Assembly (NCBI GenBank): GCA_022419385.1
Contig: JAJUBI010000003.1
Span: forward strand, 4,154,001 to 4,218,000
Reading direction: 5' to 3'
Length of the DNA: 64,000 nucleotides
Source of the DNA: Paraconiothyrium sp. Pb-2020
Lineage: Eukaryota; Ascomycota; Dothideomycetes; Pleosporales; Didymosphaeriaceae
Part shown: one piece after another, positions 1 through 9,535 of the stretch
How the letters are laid out: every line of letters starts with the position of its first letter
Position numbering within the stretch: the first letter of the stretch is position 1
The notes under the pieces: generated by a model
The model's database searches: none
What the model saw: only the letters and a program-made list of their open reading frames with translations
What the model was told of the DNA's origin: nothing
Position numbers and translations under genes: made by a program

Positions 1-865
1 CGCCAGATCCTCGACGAGCAGTTGCTTTGGGACTCGTTCTGGCTGTCTTCTGGATTCTATCCTTTTTCTTCGCCCACCTTGTCTTCTTCACTTGTGCCTG
101 CTTCTCTGCTTGGAAAACCAGACGGTACTTCTCGTTCAAACGACCGTTGATCATTGCAGAGTGTTCGTTACCAACCCAGCTCAGACCGGGCATGTCTTCG
201 AGGACATCCGATCCGTATAGCTGTGCGCGTGCGGCTTCTGCCTGTTCCTGCGTGATCTCGCCGGCCTCCAACTGAATGCGCAGACCTTGACATAAGTAGT
301 CTTCGACGAAGGACCTTCGGCTCGCGATGTCAAGAGCAAGGACGAAAGATGGCTCATTAAGAACTGCCCACTGGTGAACTAGCCATTCTTGGAAGAAGTG
401 TGTTGTGAACTGCGATGTGGGAGAGAGCACTGCATTTGGGTCGCTGAACCCGTTGTTCAACCTGAGGATGATTGCCTCGTGCATCTCCTTCACCGCCGCC
501 AAGATTGCGTAGTACAAGTCCTCGAAATCTCCTAGTGCTCGGTCCGTCGCCGGAGATACCGCTACTTTGCATAACGCCCTGTCCACGCGGCTGGAGACCT
601 CTGTCTTGCGGTTTTGGAGCCCGGGGAAGGGTGAGACATATCCAGCCTGGAGACGCTCGTGGAGTGTCTGAAGAGAAGGGCTGAAGCGGTCGGTGGACGG
701 TGCACCAAGTGAGCTTGTCGAGGATTGGACGGCGAGAAGTTCAGATGTGACGTTCAGTAGGTATGACTTTACGACATCATCCGGACTGGCGAGAACTGCA
801 GTTACGATTGTCTGCTGTGTGGCCGCGGCTGGGAGTTGAGGGTACGGTGATTTCAGGGCAGGCAT
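1..865 (-). CDS. Unrecognised protein, 5' part only (runs off left edge)
   Basis: An open frame starts with ATG at 865-863 and stays open for 288 codons until the left end of the window, so only the N-terminal part is seen. The protein starts MPALKSPYPQLPAA and reads like a folded, mostly helical protein, with stretches such as FEDLYYAILAAVKEMHEAII (about residues 117-136) and HFFQEWLVHQWAVL. The visible C-terminal end turns basic (KKTRWAKKKDRIQK). No intron is needed in the visible part. I see no catalytic motif, signal peptide or membrane segment and do not recognise the family. The composition and the absence of stops over 865 nt make a real gene likely. The function is unknown. Confidence 0.7.
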   Translation of the reverse strand, partial: MPALKSPYPQLPAAATQQTIVTAVLASPDDVVKSYLLNVTSELLAVQSSTSSLGAPSTDRFSPSLQTLHERLQAGYVSPFPGLQNRKTEVSSRVDRALCKVAVSPATDRALGDFEDLYYAILAAVKEMHEAIILRLNNGFSDPNAVLSPTSQFTTHFFQEWLVHQWAVLNEPSFVLALDIASRRSFVEDYLCQGLRIQLEAGEITQEQAEAARAQLYGSDVLEDMPGLSWVGNEHSAMINGRLNEKYRLVFQAEKQAQVKKTRWAKKKDRIQKTARTSPKATARRGSG

Positions 866-2766
866 CTTGGGATCTGGCTCTTACCAGACTGCCAGGGAAC
901 AAGGACGTGTAATCAACGCGACTGCCACAAGGATGACGGATCCTTTTGTGTTGGCAACCGAACAGGAGCGGACTGTTCTGAATTCTGAGGTGCGATGGCG
1001 GGCCTTGAGCAGTCGACGCTGAAATTGTCGGCGTCGTCTGTTCAAGAGCCCGGGGGAATGTGATTAGGAGAGAGCGGCGGCGTGAAAATGAATGCTGGGT
1101 AGATTGAGGACATCGTCGTTGCTAGGGAGACGCGGGTGGAAACAGTGGTGAAAGATGCCCCCCAACGTGATGGCTGTACCGGCTGCAGATATACAGCATG
1201 AACATGTACAATAACAATAGTATTGGCAGTTTCCAAGTGAACTCTACTCTTGTAATAGCTCACCGCTGCTGTTTTCCGCCGCGTGACAATAGCGAGTCTC
1301 AAGACCAACCCAGTCATTCAACGCGATGTGTGGCACAATGCAACTTACACTGCATGTCGTAGAAGCTGCCACAACTGTAGTTGGGTGCGCGTTTGTCTTG
1401 CCCGCTCCTGATATGGCGCCCGGGGCCTTCACCTTACCTTTTCTTACTATCACAACCACGCATGTTTCCTTGAAGCGACATGCTGATGTTTGTGCCATCG
1501 TTTCCAGCTCACCCGTAGACTCGTTCATCTGCGCGCAAAGCTGGGGATCTTGCATCCTCGCAGACTACTACGGGGAAATTTACCACGCTGTGAAGATGTT
1601 CTCGCTACAGCAGTGTCGTGCTTGCGACAGACCGGGGTCACGCTTGGCGTCGATACTCCTGATGTGTCAGGTAGCACTTGTCAATGTAAGCGTAGATCAG
1701 CGTCCGCGTGGGATCGCTGGGATGCAAGGTACGTCCAAGCGCTGGGGTGGCTTGACGGCTGATGGGCTCGTCCGATCGAGGTTGCATACGCTGTATACGC
1801 CTCGGGACAGAATGGTGATGACGTCCGATAGCGGTGCGGTGCACGTGCGGCGGCCCCTGCGCAGGCGTCCAGGATGGCGCGCCCACGAGTCGCGCGGCGC
1901 ATGTGGCGTGCCATGGTCTACCCCTGCAGCGTCAAGCGACAAGGAAGGAACGCCGAGAGGTCAGCTGGCAGACGCAGGCGCACCGGCCGTCCCGGGATGG
2001 CCCTCGCATCCTTCCCGCAAACCTCAGTTGCACTTGCAGCCAGAGGTGCCACGTCAACGGCCACGACCTGATGTTCTGTCCGTCGCTGCAGAGCCATCGA
2101 CGAAGGGCATATAAAACCATGCGCCGTCCCGGCGACGATACACGACCGTCGATGGTGCTTGAGGCCACTTCATCCGGGTGCACAGTCAGCCCAAACTGAA
2201 TAGAGGTCACATGGCTGTGACAGCCACCAATCCATGCCTACGAATCACGACTTCAACCCACCCACCACATATCGCTCCATTCTATTGGACGGCGCATTGC
2301 GAAGGTGCTGTGTTTCCTGGAATCCCTCGTTGCTCTAGCTTGCCATGGCCGAGCGACGACACTCGCGCTGCGGTGCGCCCAACATGGGCGCCGCCGTCTT
2401 TCTTCACATGAGCACATGGCGCTTCCGCTCCTTCGCCGTCATCCTTGCGCGTGAGGTATCTTGCTTAGAAGCCATACTCGGATACTTGGTGTGATTTCTG
2501 GCCCATCCTGCTTTCCCCCGAAGCGCCTACCCAACTCTTCTCAAAGCCGAACTCGGGCGCATACCTTTCTGCTACCTACGAAGCGCTGTGCGACACCATT
2601 TGACAGCTTTGCGACTGTGACCTTTGCGCTTTGCGCACCGTGATACCATACAGAAAGAGGATATCCAGAAACTGAATATATTGGTAGTCCGTAGGTTAAT
2701 TTGGGATGCGCGGGGTTCGCGAACCTCTAAGTAACGCGCCGTAGCAAACTCGACCAGTCAATCGAA
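866..2766. other. Intergenic region, 1.9 kb, no supported gene
   Basis: This gap lies between two divergently transcribed genes and should hold both promoters. Several open frames of 60-260 codons cross it on both strands, the longest at 1326-2114 (+). They overlap one another, are rich in Arg, Ser, Cys and Pro, and show no domain. A TATA-like stretch (catataaaacc) lies near 2109. I see no repeat, tRNA or mobile element. Confidence 0.5.
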
Positions 2767-3802
2767 ATGTGCTTTGGAGCCTTGTTCGCAGCTCCCAAGA
2801 AGAAGCGCAAGACTTCCCACTCTGAGTCAAACGAGAAGAGATGGAATGAACAGAGCGACCGTTCACGTCACTATGAGAGGATACCAATTGTCGCAGAGGC
2901 AGCAGAGCGACCCGACACCAGGCGCTCGAAAGAGATGAATAGAAGAGTACCCAGAGCTCCTCCCACCGTAGATCGTCGTACGCGCCCATCGTATACGCAG
3001 AACAGCGGGGCGAGGCATAGGCCTACTTTAGCCGTCAATGTACCGCGTATGCCAATTAACCAACCTCTCACACCGAGAGCCACGACTGACAAGCATAGCT
3101 ATGTGGTACCGACCTACGGGCTCAACGAGCAGCAATTCTTCCGAGGAGATGCTGCTGAACCCGCGTCCTGATAGATCCTCGCACGACAAGAGCAAGAGAC
3201 ATCGCCATGCAAAACACACCTCACAATCAACTCTGAAAGGTCGAGGATCCAAACGCCAGCGCAGCTCCAACACCCGATGTGACGACCATGTTTCTTCCCA
3301 TGCAACTCCAAACTCCTCGAAAAGACGAAGTCAAACTCAGAGTGTGGAGTACTCATCACCTCGCAGCAACCGCTCCACGCGCCAACACCAACATCATTAC
3401 CAAACCCTCCCCTCGGAACCCTCACCAGCTTACTCCCGACGACTTGCTCCTTCCGAACCCCAGCCTGCACCAGCTTACTCCCGACGACTCGCACCTCACC
3501 CGTCCCACCAGTATCACCATCACTCCGCCCGCGCAAACACAGCCGCGCCTCGCGACCCCATTTTGGATCGCCGTTTCGCAGTCCTCGCCGCTACAAACAC
3601 AGCATTAGAACACCTCAGACAAGAAGCCTTCTCACAGCCGTCACCTCCACCGCCTCCCCGTTTGAGACGATATCAGGGCGTGCAGATTCCCGCGTCGAGT
3701 ATTCCATTCGACTGGAGCTGTGTCAGTTCGCAGACGCAGAGTGAGGGGAGGTATGCAGAAGGGAGTGCGAGTGCGAGTGGGAGGCATAGACGGAGGAGAT
3801 GA
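2767..3802 (+). CDS. Unrecognised basic, low-complexity protein with a nuclear-import-like motif
   Basis: Two exons (2767-3046, 3099-3802) are joined by a 52-nt intron that starts GTATGC, has a CTGAC branch site and ends TAG. The joined frame gives 327 residues. The N-terminus is MCFGALFAAPKKKRKTSH; PKKKRK (about residues 10-15) matches the classical monopartite nuclear localisation signal. The rest is rich in Ser, Arg, His and Pro. A near-direct repeat in the middle has two copies of PAYSRRLAP with about 9 residues between their starts, and a proline run (SPPPPPPRLRR) follows. No folded domain is visible. The single clean intron and the conserved reading phase support a gene. The function is unknown and disordered nuclear protein is only an inference. 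Confidence 0.5.
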
Positions 3803-4193
3803 CTTCAGTAATGGAATTGGATGCATGTTGTTGCTTTTCAGATTAAGCTTTCATAGAGTAAGGATCATGGGAAGGGGATGGCGTAATTGTGTTTTTGGAA
3901 TTTGTTCATGCGTGCATTGGATACCAGCGCATCATACAAGGATGCATTCATCAGAGGTCTTGAATCATTGGATCGTGGGCGTTGTAGTCAGGTACCACCC
4001 GCATGTGATGCTCGCTGTAACTGGTGCTACTTTTGATTTTATTGAGCACTTGTTACGTCATATGTTCCTCTTTACGTTCCTTGTGTCTACCTAGCTTAAT
4101 TTTCTCCCCTCCTAACAGTTCGTCCCATACCACGATGTCCCTTACAAACGTGATGCTCCCTCATACCTAGCGTACACCCTAATGCTATTCTCT
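3803..4193. other. Intergenic region between convergent genes
   Basis: This 391-nt gap lies between the 3' ends of two convergent genes and should hold both terminators. It is AT-richer than its flanks. I see no gene or repeat in it. Confidence 0.5.
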
Positions 4194-5225
4194 TTACGCA
4201 GTACCCCCGGTGCCCCTCTCAAAAACCTTCACGCTGCCATCCCCATTCACTTTATACAGCACCTCTAAATTCTGCTCCTCCGGCGCTTGCACCGCACCAC
4301 CTTCTTCCTGATCCCTCACCTGCACAATCTCCGCCCATGGATCCCTATTGACCGTAACCCTCAGCACTCCGCTAACATCTCTCGCAACACCCGTATCCAG
4401 CAGCCTCACGCCCAGCACCTTCGCACTCATATGCGCCGTCTTAACGACGAGATTCTGTTGCGCGATCTGGAGTGGCGAGGGCTTCTCTGACGCTGCGAAG
4501 AGGGCTAGGTCAGATTGGAGGTGCACGAGGACGTGTGAGACGGATGGCTGCGTGTGTAGTGAAAGGAAGAGGGAGGTTTGTTTGAAGGGGGTGAGGTTGG
4601 GGTCGGCGGCAAGGAGCAGGTCTGGGTTATCGAGAATGACGAGAGTCTTCGTGACAGCGGTCGAGGAGCGCAAGGACGCGATCGCAGTAGTTATAGTGGC
4701 GTTCATGTGGTCGAGCGAGGTAGATGAGAGGGTAAACAGCCCTGGTGGACTCGTTGGCGCTCGCGGCGAGGCTTGCGCAGTCGTAGGTGCTGCCCTTCCA
4801 GGCGGCCCGCGGACAGGAAGCGTCTGAGGGCCTCTCGTAGCAGGCAATCCTGTCGGTGTTGGCAGGCTCTGTGGCCGCTGCTGGGCTACCCCATCGTCGT
4901 CTTCAACGGGGAGAAAGAGCCCAGACAAGCCATCCACAAAGGCAAATCTTCCCTGCGCGCGCAGTCCACCCAAGTCTAACCCAGTTGCTTTACGCGCTTC
5001 TTGCCTCCAGAACTCATAGTCCCGCATCCAGCTCATCAGCACCACGTTCTTGACACCGCCATTCTCGTCGTGTTTTGCGCCGGAGCCCAGCGCATCGTAT
5101 AGAAAGCGAGTCAGGAGCCAGTTGGCTGAGGCATCGAGTGTGCTCGTAAGAAGTAAGAGCGAGTCGCTCTTTGGCGTGCGCACGAGCGGTTGCAGCAATG
5201 GCGGTATGCGAGAGTTTGGCGGCAT
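4194..5225 (-). CDS. ELP6: Elongator complex subunit Elp6
   Basis: Intron-free frame of 343 residues with ATG at 5225. Elp6 is one of three RecA-fold subunits (Elp4-Elp5-Elp6) forming the hexameric ring that helps Elongator modify wobble uridine in tRNA. The protein opens MPPNSRIPPLLQPLV followed by DSLLLLTSTLDASANWLLTRFLYDAL, and then VVLMSWMRDYEFWRQEARK and GRFAFVDGLSGLF, as expected for the Elp6 N-terminal half. A low-complexity Pro/Ala/Thr linker (about residues 115-165) is followed by the conserved TLVILDNPDLLLAA region, and VNRDPWAEI occurs near the C-terminus. There is no Walker A motif, as usual for Elp6. Length is as in other filamentous fungi. The assignment is by sequence feel of the family and should be confirmed by profile search. 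Confidence 0.85.
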   Translation of the reverse strand: MPPNSRIPPLLQPLVRTPKSDSLLLLTSTLDASANWLLTRFLYDALGSGAKHDENGGVKNVVLMSWMRDYEFWRQEARKATGLDLGGLRAQGRFAFVDGLSGLFLPVEDDDGVAQQRPQSLPTPTGLPATRGPQTLPVRGPPGRAAPTTAQASPRAPTSPPGLFTLSSTSLDHMNATITTAIASLRSSTAVTKTLVILDNPDLLLAADPNLTPFKQTSLFLSLHTQPSVSHVLVHLQSDLALFAASEKPSPLQIAQQNLVVKTAHMSAKVLGVRLLDTGVARDVSGVLRVTVNRDPWAEIVQVRDQEEGGAVQAPEEQNLEVLYKVNGDGSVKVFERGTGGTA

Positions 5226-5538
5226 ACCGAAGGAATTACTGAGAGGAAGTTGAGCGGCGGGTTGACAGAGCTCGTGTTTATCGATAAGCCCCTCACCCTG
5301 ATATCCTTTTACAATTACATCGACTGGACAATCACCATGGTAGCATCACAAAGAGCTTGTGAAGATTTTGCAGCTTTCGAACTTTTCCTTAACTAGAGTC
5401 CTCCAACTTGTGATGGAGGATGTATGATTCTCACTTATAGAAATCTGATGTACCTTAACCATTGCCACATAAACCGCTTCTCCATGCCAGGTACTACCAC
5501 CACTGAGTCGACGACCTCAAAGCAACGTCATTGGTACT
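5226..5538. other. Intergenic region between ELP6 start and RdRP end
   Basis: A 313-nt gap. It should hold the ELP6 promoter (transcribed leftward) and the 3' end of the RdRP gene. I see nothing else in it. Confidence 0.45.
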
Positions 5539-8500
5539 TTAAGTGCCTGAGCATATGGTTAGTATTATATGTGCTCACATGCGAAAATTACATAAACGTT
5601 TCACGTTGGATGTAGTATACATACCTTGACGAAAGTCAAGCTTCAAGATTTCGCCAAAGTGCGTGATACCTTGCGGCGTGACGATATCGCCTAGACTCTT
5701 CTCCGGTACATTGAAAGGTTTATGCTTCTTCGTAGATTGATGCTGCTGGGGCACAGCAAGCTCTGGTCGACCAGACCTGTTGGCCGTTTTGATCTTGCCG
5801 AGCTCATTGACGAATAGCCATGGGAAAGACATCAGCGGCATGTCTTCTGGAGCCATCGAGCGGCCCATATCCCGAGCTTCCTTGACAGCAGCTTCCATTT
5901 CATGTGCGGTCACGGTGTACATGGCCGCGACGAATGGTGCTAGCTTCTCAAACTCATGCCTGCCTGCTACGCCTGCCGCTTCATAGCATAGCTCTTGGTA
6001 CCGAGACTTGAGCAATACGATGGTTCGTCCGAATTCCTCGGCGAAAGTATAGTCGCGGGCTTCCAGGTTGTGGGCAAGGACAAAGACAGACCAAGCTTCG
6101 AACTCCGTACGAATGGCATGCTTTGCCATCAATCGTCTCAGCTCAGAGTCATACTCGTACTTGATTTCCTTCGCTTTTGCAAGTGTGCCTTGGTCGGGTA
6201 CGCAGAAATCCAGGATCCCTTGGTCAAACCTATTCTCATATTGGGGTACGAAGTCAACCAGCTGTACCTGATCGAACAGCATCCCAAGGATCTTCTTCGA
6301 CTTGTAGAATCTGTGCTCCGCCTGATGTTTCTTCCTCTGAAAATGTGGCTTCTTGCGTGGTTTGAGTTCAGGGTTCATTATCGCTGGTATTCCACTCTTG
6401 GAATAGTCCACCGCCTGTGAATGAAGCTTCGCCAGCTCAAGGCCTGTCAATCTGATTAGGTAATGCCATCAACCCTAAAGGAAACTCACATTTGGGATCT
6501 TTAACCCCTTTAGGGCTAAAATCGGCCTGAGCGAGATGGGCGGTCGCGATCCGACCGAGTGAATCGTTCTTGATATGAGTGACAAAGAAGTCAGTAATGT
6601 CTTTGACGGTGATTGATTCCTTGGATTCGGCTGGCTTCTCCGCTGTGAAATCCATGGGAGGCTCATTGATGATATCTGGCAAGAAGTCATTGTCCCACAG
6701 CACAATATAATCATCGCCATCAAGATCTCCACCGGAGCACATGTTTGCAACGTCGCGATCTCCAGTCTGTGGGAGAACAACAACGTTCTTCAAATGATGC
6801 AGCGCCGGTACGTCAACCGCTCGCACTACACGAACATCGCCAGCGTGCAGTGATGGGTTGCGCGCCAGCACACATATGCCCCGGATAATTTTGTAGTGGC
6901 CCCTTTTATCCGTTTTGGCGTCTTCTACTGTGTCTGTGATTTGCAGAAAGATCTCAGGTAGGGTCGCTAACTTCACCTCCCTAGTAGCATCAGCTCGACA
7001 TTGCGGATCGTTGTAGTGGCCTCGCAGGGTAGCTGTCTCGTCAACGCAACCCAGCACATATGCGCCCTCCTCAATCATAATTCGTGCCCTTTCCTTGAGG
7101 TATTTGATATGGTACGCGCGCCACAGCTGCAGTAGCGACATCATGAATGGTTCTCGGCTTTGCATGAAGCCATCAATGATCATCCCAGCCATAGTAAGTG
7201 TTGTCTGATTCAGATCGATATTCCGTTGGAGCTTCTGAATCGCAACATCTTCGTCCTTGGTCGCCCGCTCGAGATCGTTAACCATTTCCTGTTGCTTCTG
7301 AATGAATACGGCATCCGGAACGCCAAGCGTAGAGAGGATGATGATCAACTGTCGGTTGAAAGTTGCGACCGAAAGTGCCGAAGCTCGGATTATCTCCAGG
7401 CCTCCATTCTGTGCCTCGAACTTGTACTGGCTTGGGCGGATATGAACCACGTGCCCCGTGATGCTGGGGTCCAGAGCTAGTACACCCTTGCACCCAGCCA
7501 AGCGAAACTGGTACAGAGATGGAGGATCATGAAAAGCGTGTGGAAGACCTAGCTCTTTCGCGGCCATTTGGGCTAAAAAGGTCGATATCCGTCCAACTCC
7601 GTCCGTGAAACAGTATTCGTTCCGCTTGACATCTTCGATCTCCTCGATCTTGACATTGACGCTCCTAATTGCACGTGTGGTCGAGAAGCATTGTCCGAGC
7701 CGGGCTCCATATTTAGCTGCAACTCTAATATGATCGAATTCTCCCATTGAACGGCGGATATCATCGGCGGATTTCGATGGTGTAGGTGCATAAAAATAGG
7801 CACCACGCTCTCTGAACTGGGAGTTCCCAAATGCAAGAAATTCATAATAACGTCCGGCAACCACAATACCGTTGTTCATGGCTCTCGTGATTCGGTCGAA
7901 GATTTCGTCTGATGAGCCATTATCTGAAGCGAACAGCTCACCTTCTGTCGTCTCGTCGGTGAATCTCACTCGAATAAAGCGGTCGGCGTCAGCAAGGTGT
8001 TTCCGGATGATGCGATTCGACGTTTCGATTGCGAGCTGACCAACATGGATCGATGTCGGCGTGATGTTCGCCGATCGTGAAAGGATGCAGTAGCTGGGGA
8101 GCTTCGTCAAACGGGCTGGCTTGCGAGGCTTGCCGAACATCATCGAAGGGTCAAAGCATTCCTGTTTGTCTTTCATGACCTTATCGAGCATGTGGGTGGC
8201 TTCTACTGGGCTGATTGCCGCAAGACGGTCCAGAAATGCACGAGTAATTGTGTGCTCCTGCAGTAGTCCATTTGAGACACAAACCTCCAAGTGGTAGCGA
8301 ACATCGAAAGAGAGGTTAACTTGGCCGGTGATTAGCTCGTGGAATGCAGACTCTTGCAGGCTAGAACCCTGGAGGTGTGGATGGGTCCCAGAGATCTCGT
8401 CTTCTAACAGCGACCATATGGCTGGAGCTGTGCCTTGGCGTATGCAATAATCTTGAACGCTAGTAATATGGATACCATGATTCACGAGAGTGGTCTTTAG

Positions 8501-9095
8501 TCGTGTGTATCTCGGATCCGTGAATGTAGCGGCATTGTATGTAAGCCGGTAGGTCGTCCAATGGCCAATGTCAATTATGGGAGTCTCCTTGCGATTCATT
8601 ACTGGAGCCGTTGCCAGTACTTCCCGAGTCTTCCGGTCCACGATATCTGTTTGACGACACCAGATACCTTGACCTTGACCTTGACCTCGCAGAATCCAGA
8701 ATTTCGGAGCCTGTGTTAGCACGTCAGCGTGCGCAGTTGACTTTGCTTGTCGCCCCACACCAACAGACACTTACTGATTTGAACGGTATGACTAAAGAGT
8801 CTTCCACCTTGTATATGGTTTCAATCAGGGACAGCGGCAGTGCGAACTTCACATTTTCGCGCTTCCCATCGATCATTAGTGGGAAATGGACTTCGATCTC
8901 CTTGAAGTCGCCCGCTTTCAGCGTGACTCTGACATTGCGGACTGCGTCGACGGTTTGCATAATCTGCATCGTCCGTCCAGAGGTTGCGACGCCAAAGTCG
9001 ATTGAATTGGCGAAGATGGTGGTCATGTTCGCTGCTTGCCCATGGGTCGGGGATGGCGGTGGTGCCGCGACTCCGGCTTGTGGTCTTCGACGCAT
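5539..9095 (-). CDS. Cellular RNA-dependent RNA polymerase (quelling / RNAi type)
   Basis: Four exons: 9095-8775, 8710-6490, 6443-5625 and 5546-5539, giving 1122 residues. Introns are 64, 46 and 78 nt, all GT-AG; the last has an ACTAAC branch site. The catalytic loop of eukaryotic RdRPs, CSGGDLDGDDY, lies at about residues 765-775, with the three metal-binding aspartates at 769, 771 and 773. Upstream is the DGVGRIS motif. The second junction rebuilds the conserved LAKLHSQAVDYSKSG block, which confirms that intron. These enzymes copy aberrant or target RNA into double-stranded RNA for Dicer in quelling, meiotic silencing or heterochromatin formation. An alternative start is Met at 9026 (1099 residues). 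The last exon holds only two codons and the stop. Which paralogue it is (qde-1, sad-1 or rrp-3 type) I cannot tell. Confidence 0.93.
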
Positions 9096-9535
9096 CGTGC
9101 GTACTGCTTGATTTCGTGTATCTTCAGGGAGCAGGGAGAAAGCTCAGTAAAGTCAGCGGGCCACGGGCGCGTTTGCAATTGCGTACATGCGTTTGTTTGC
9201 TTCTGGTTACAGATCGGGAAAGAGCAGCCCGCCGGGGCAACTGGGTACCCCGCAAAAACGGAACTCGCAGGTGAAGCAAAACAAGAAAGGGGCTTTGGGA
9301 TAGGTTAAGCGCACCGGCCGGATGCGTGCATGAAAGTAATAGGTGGGAGGGCACGAGTGACAAGATGATCGATATACAGACATTGCCAGAGCGACTCACA
9401 GCGAAAACATGAGCAGTAAGAATTATGACCTCATACTACATAATCGTTTTTGGAGATGATGTGGTATCCAGAGCTCCCTATGAGACGAGGCGCAAGCCGC
9501 GTTTGCGTCTACGTTTGATCATGCGGTAGGCTTTC
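9096..9535. other. Intergenic region upstream of the RdRP gene
   Basis: A 440-nt gap between the RdRP start and the 3' end of the coiled-coil gene, both on the minus strand. It should contain the RdRP promoter and the upstream gene's terminator. No further feature is seen. Confidence 0.45.

Noticed and set aside
1326..2114. 262-codon plus-strand frame
   Set aside because: It overlaps other frames on both strands, is rich in Cys, Arg and Pro, and has no domain or intron support; treated as chance.
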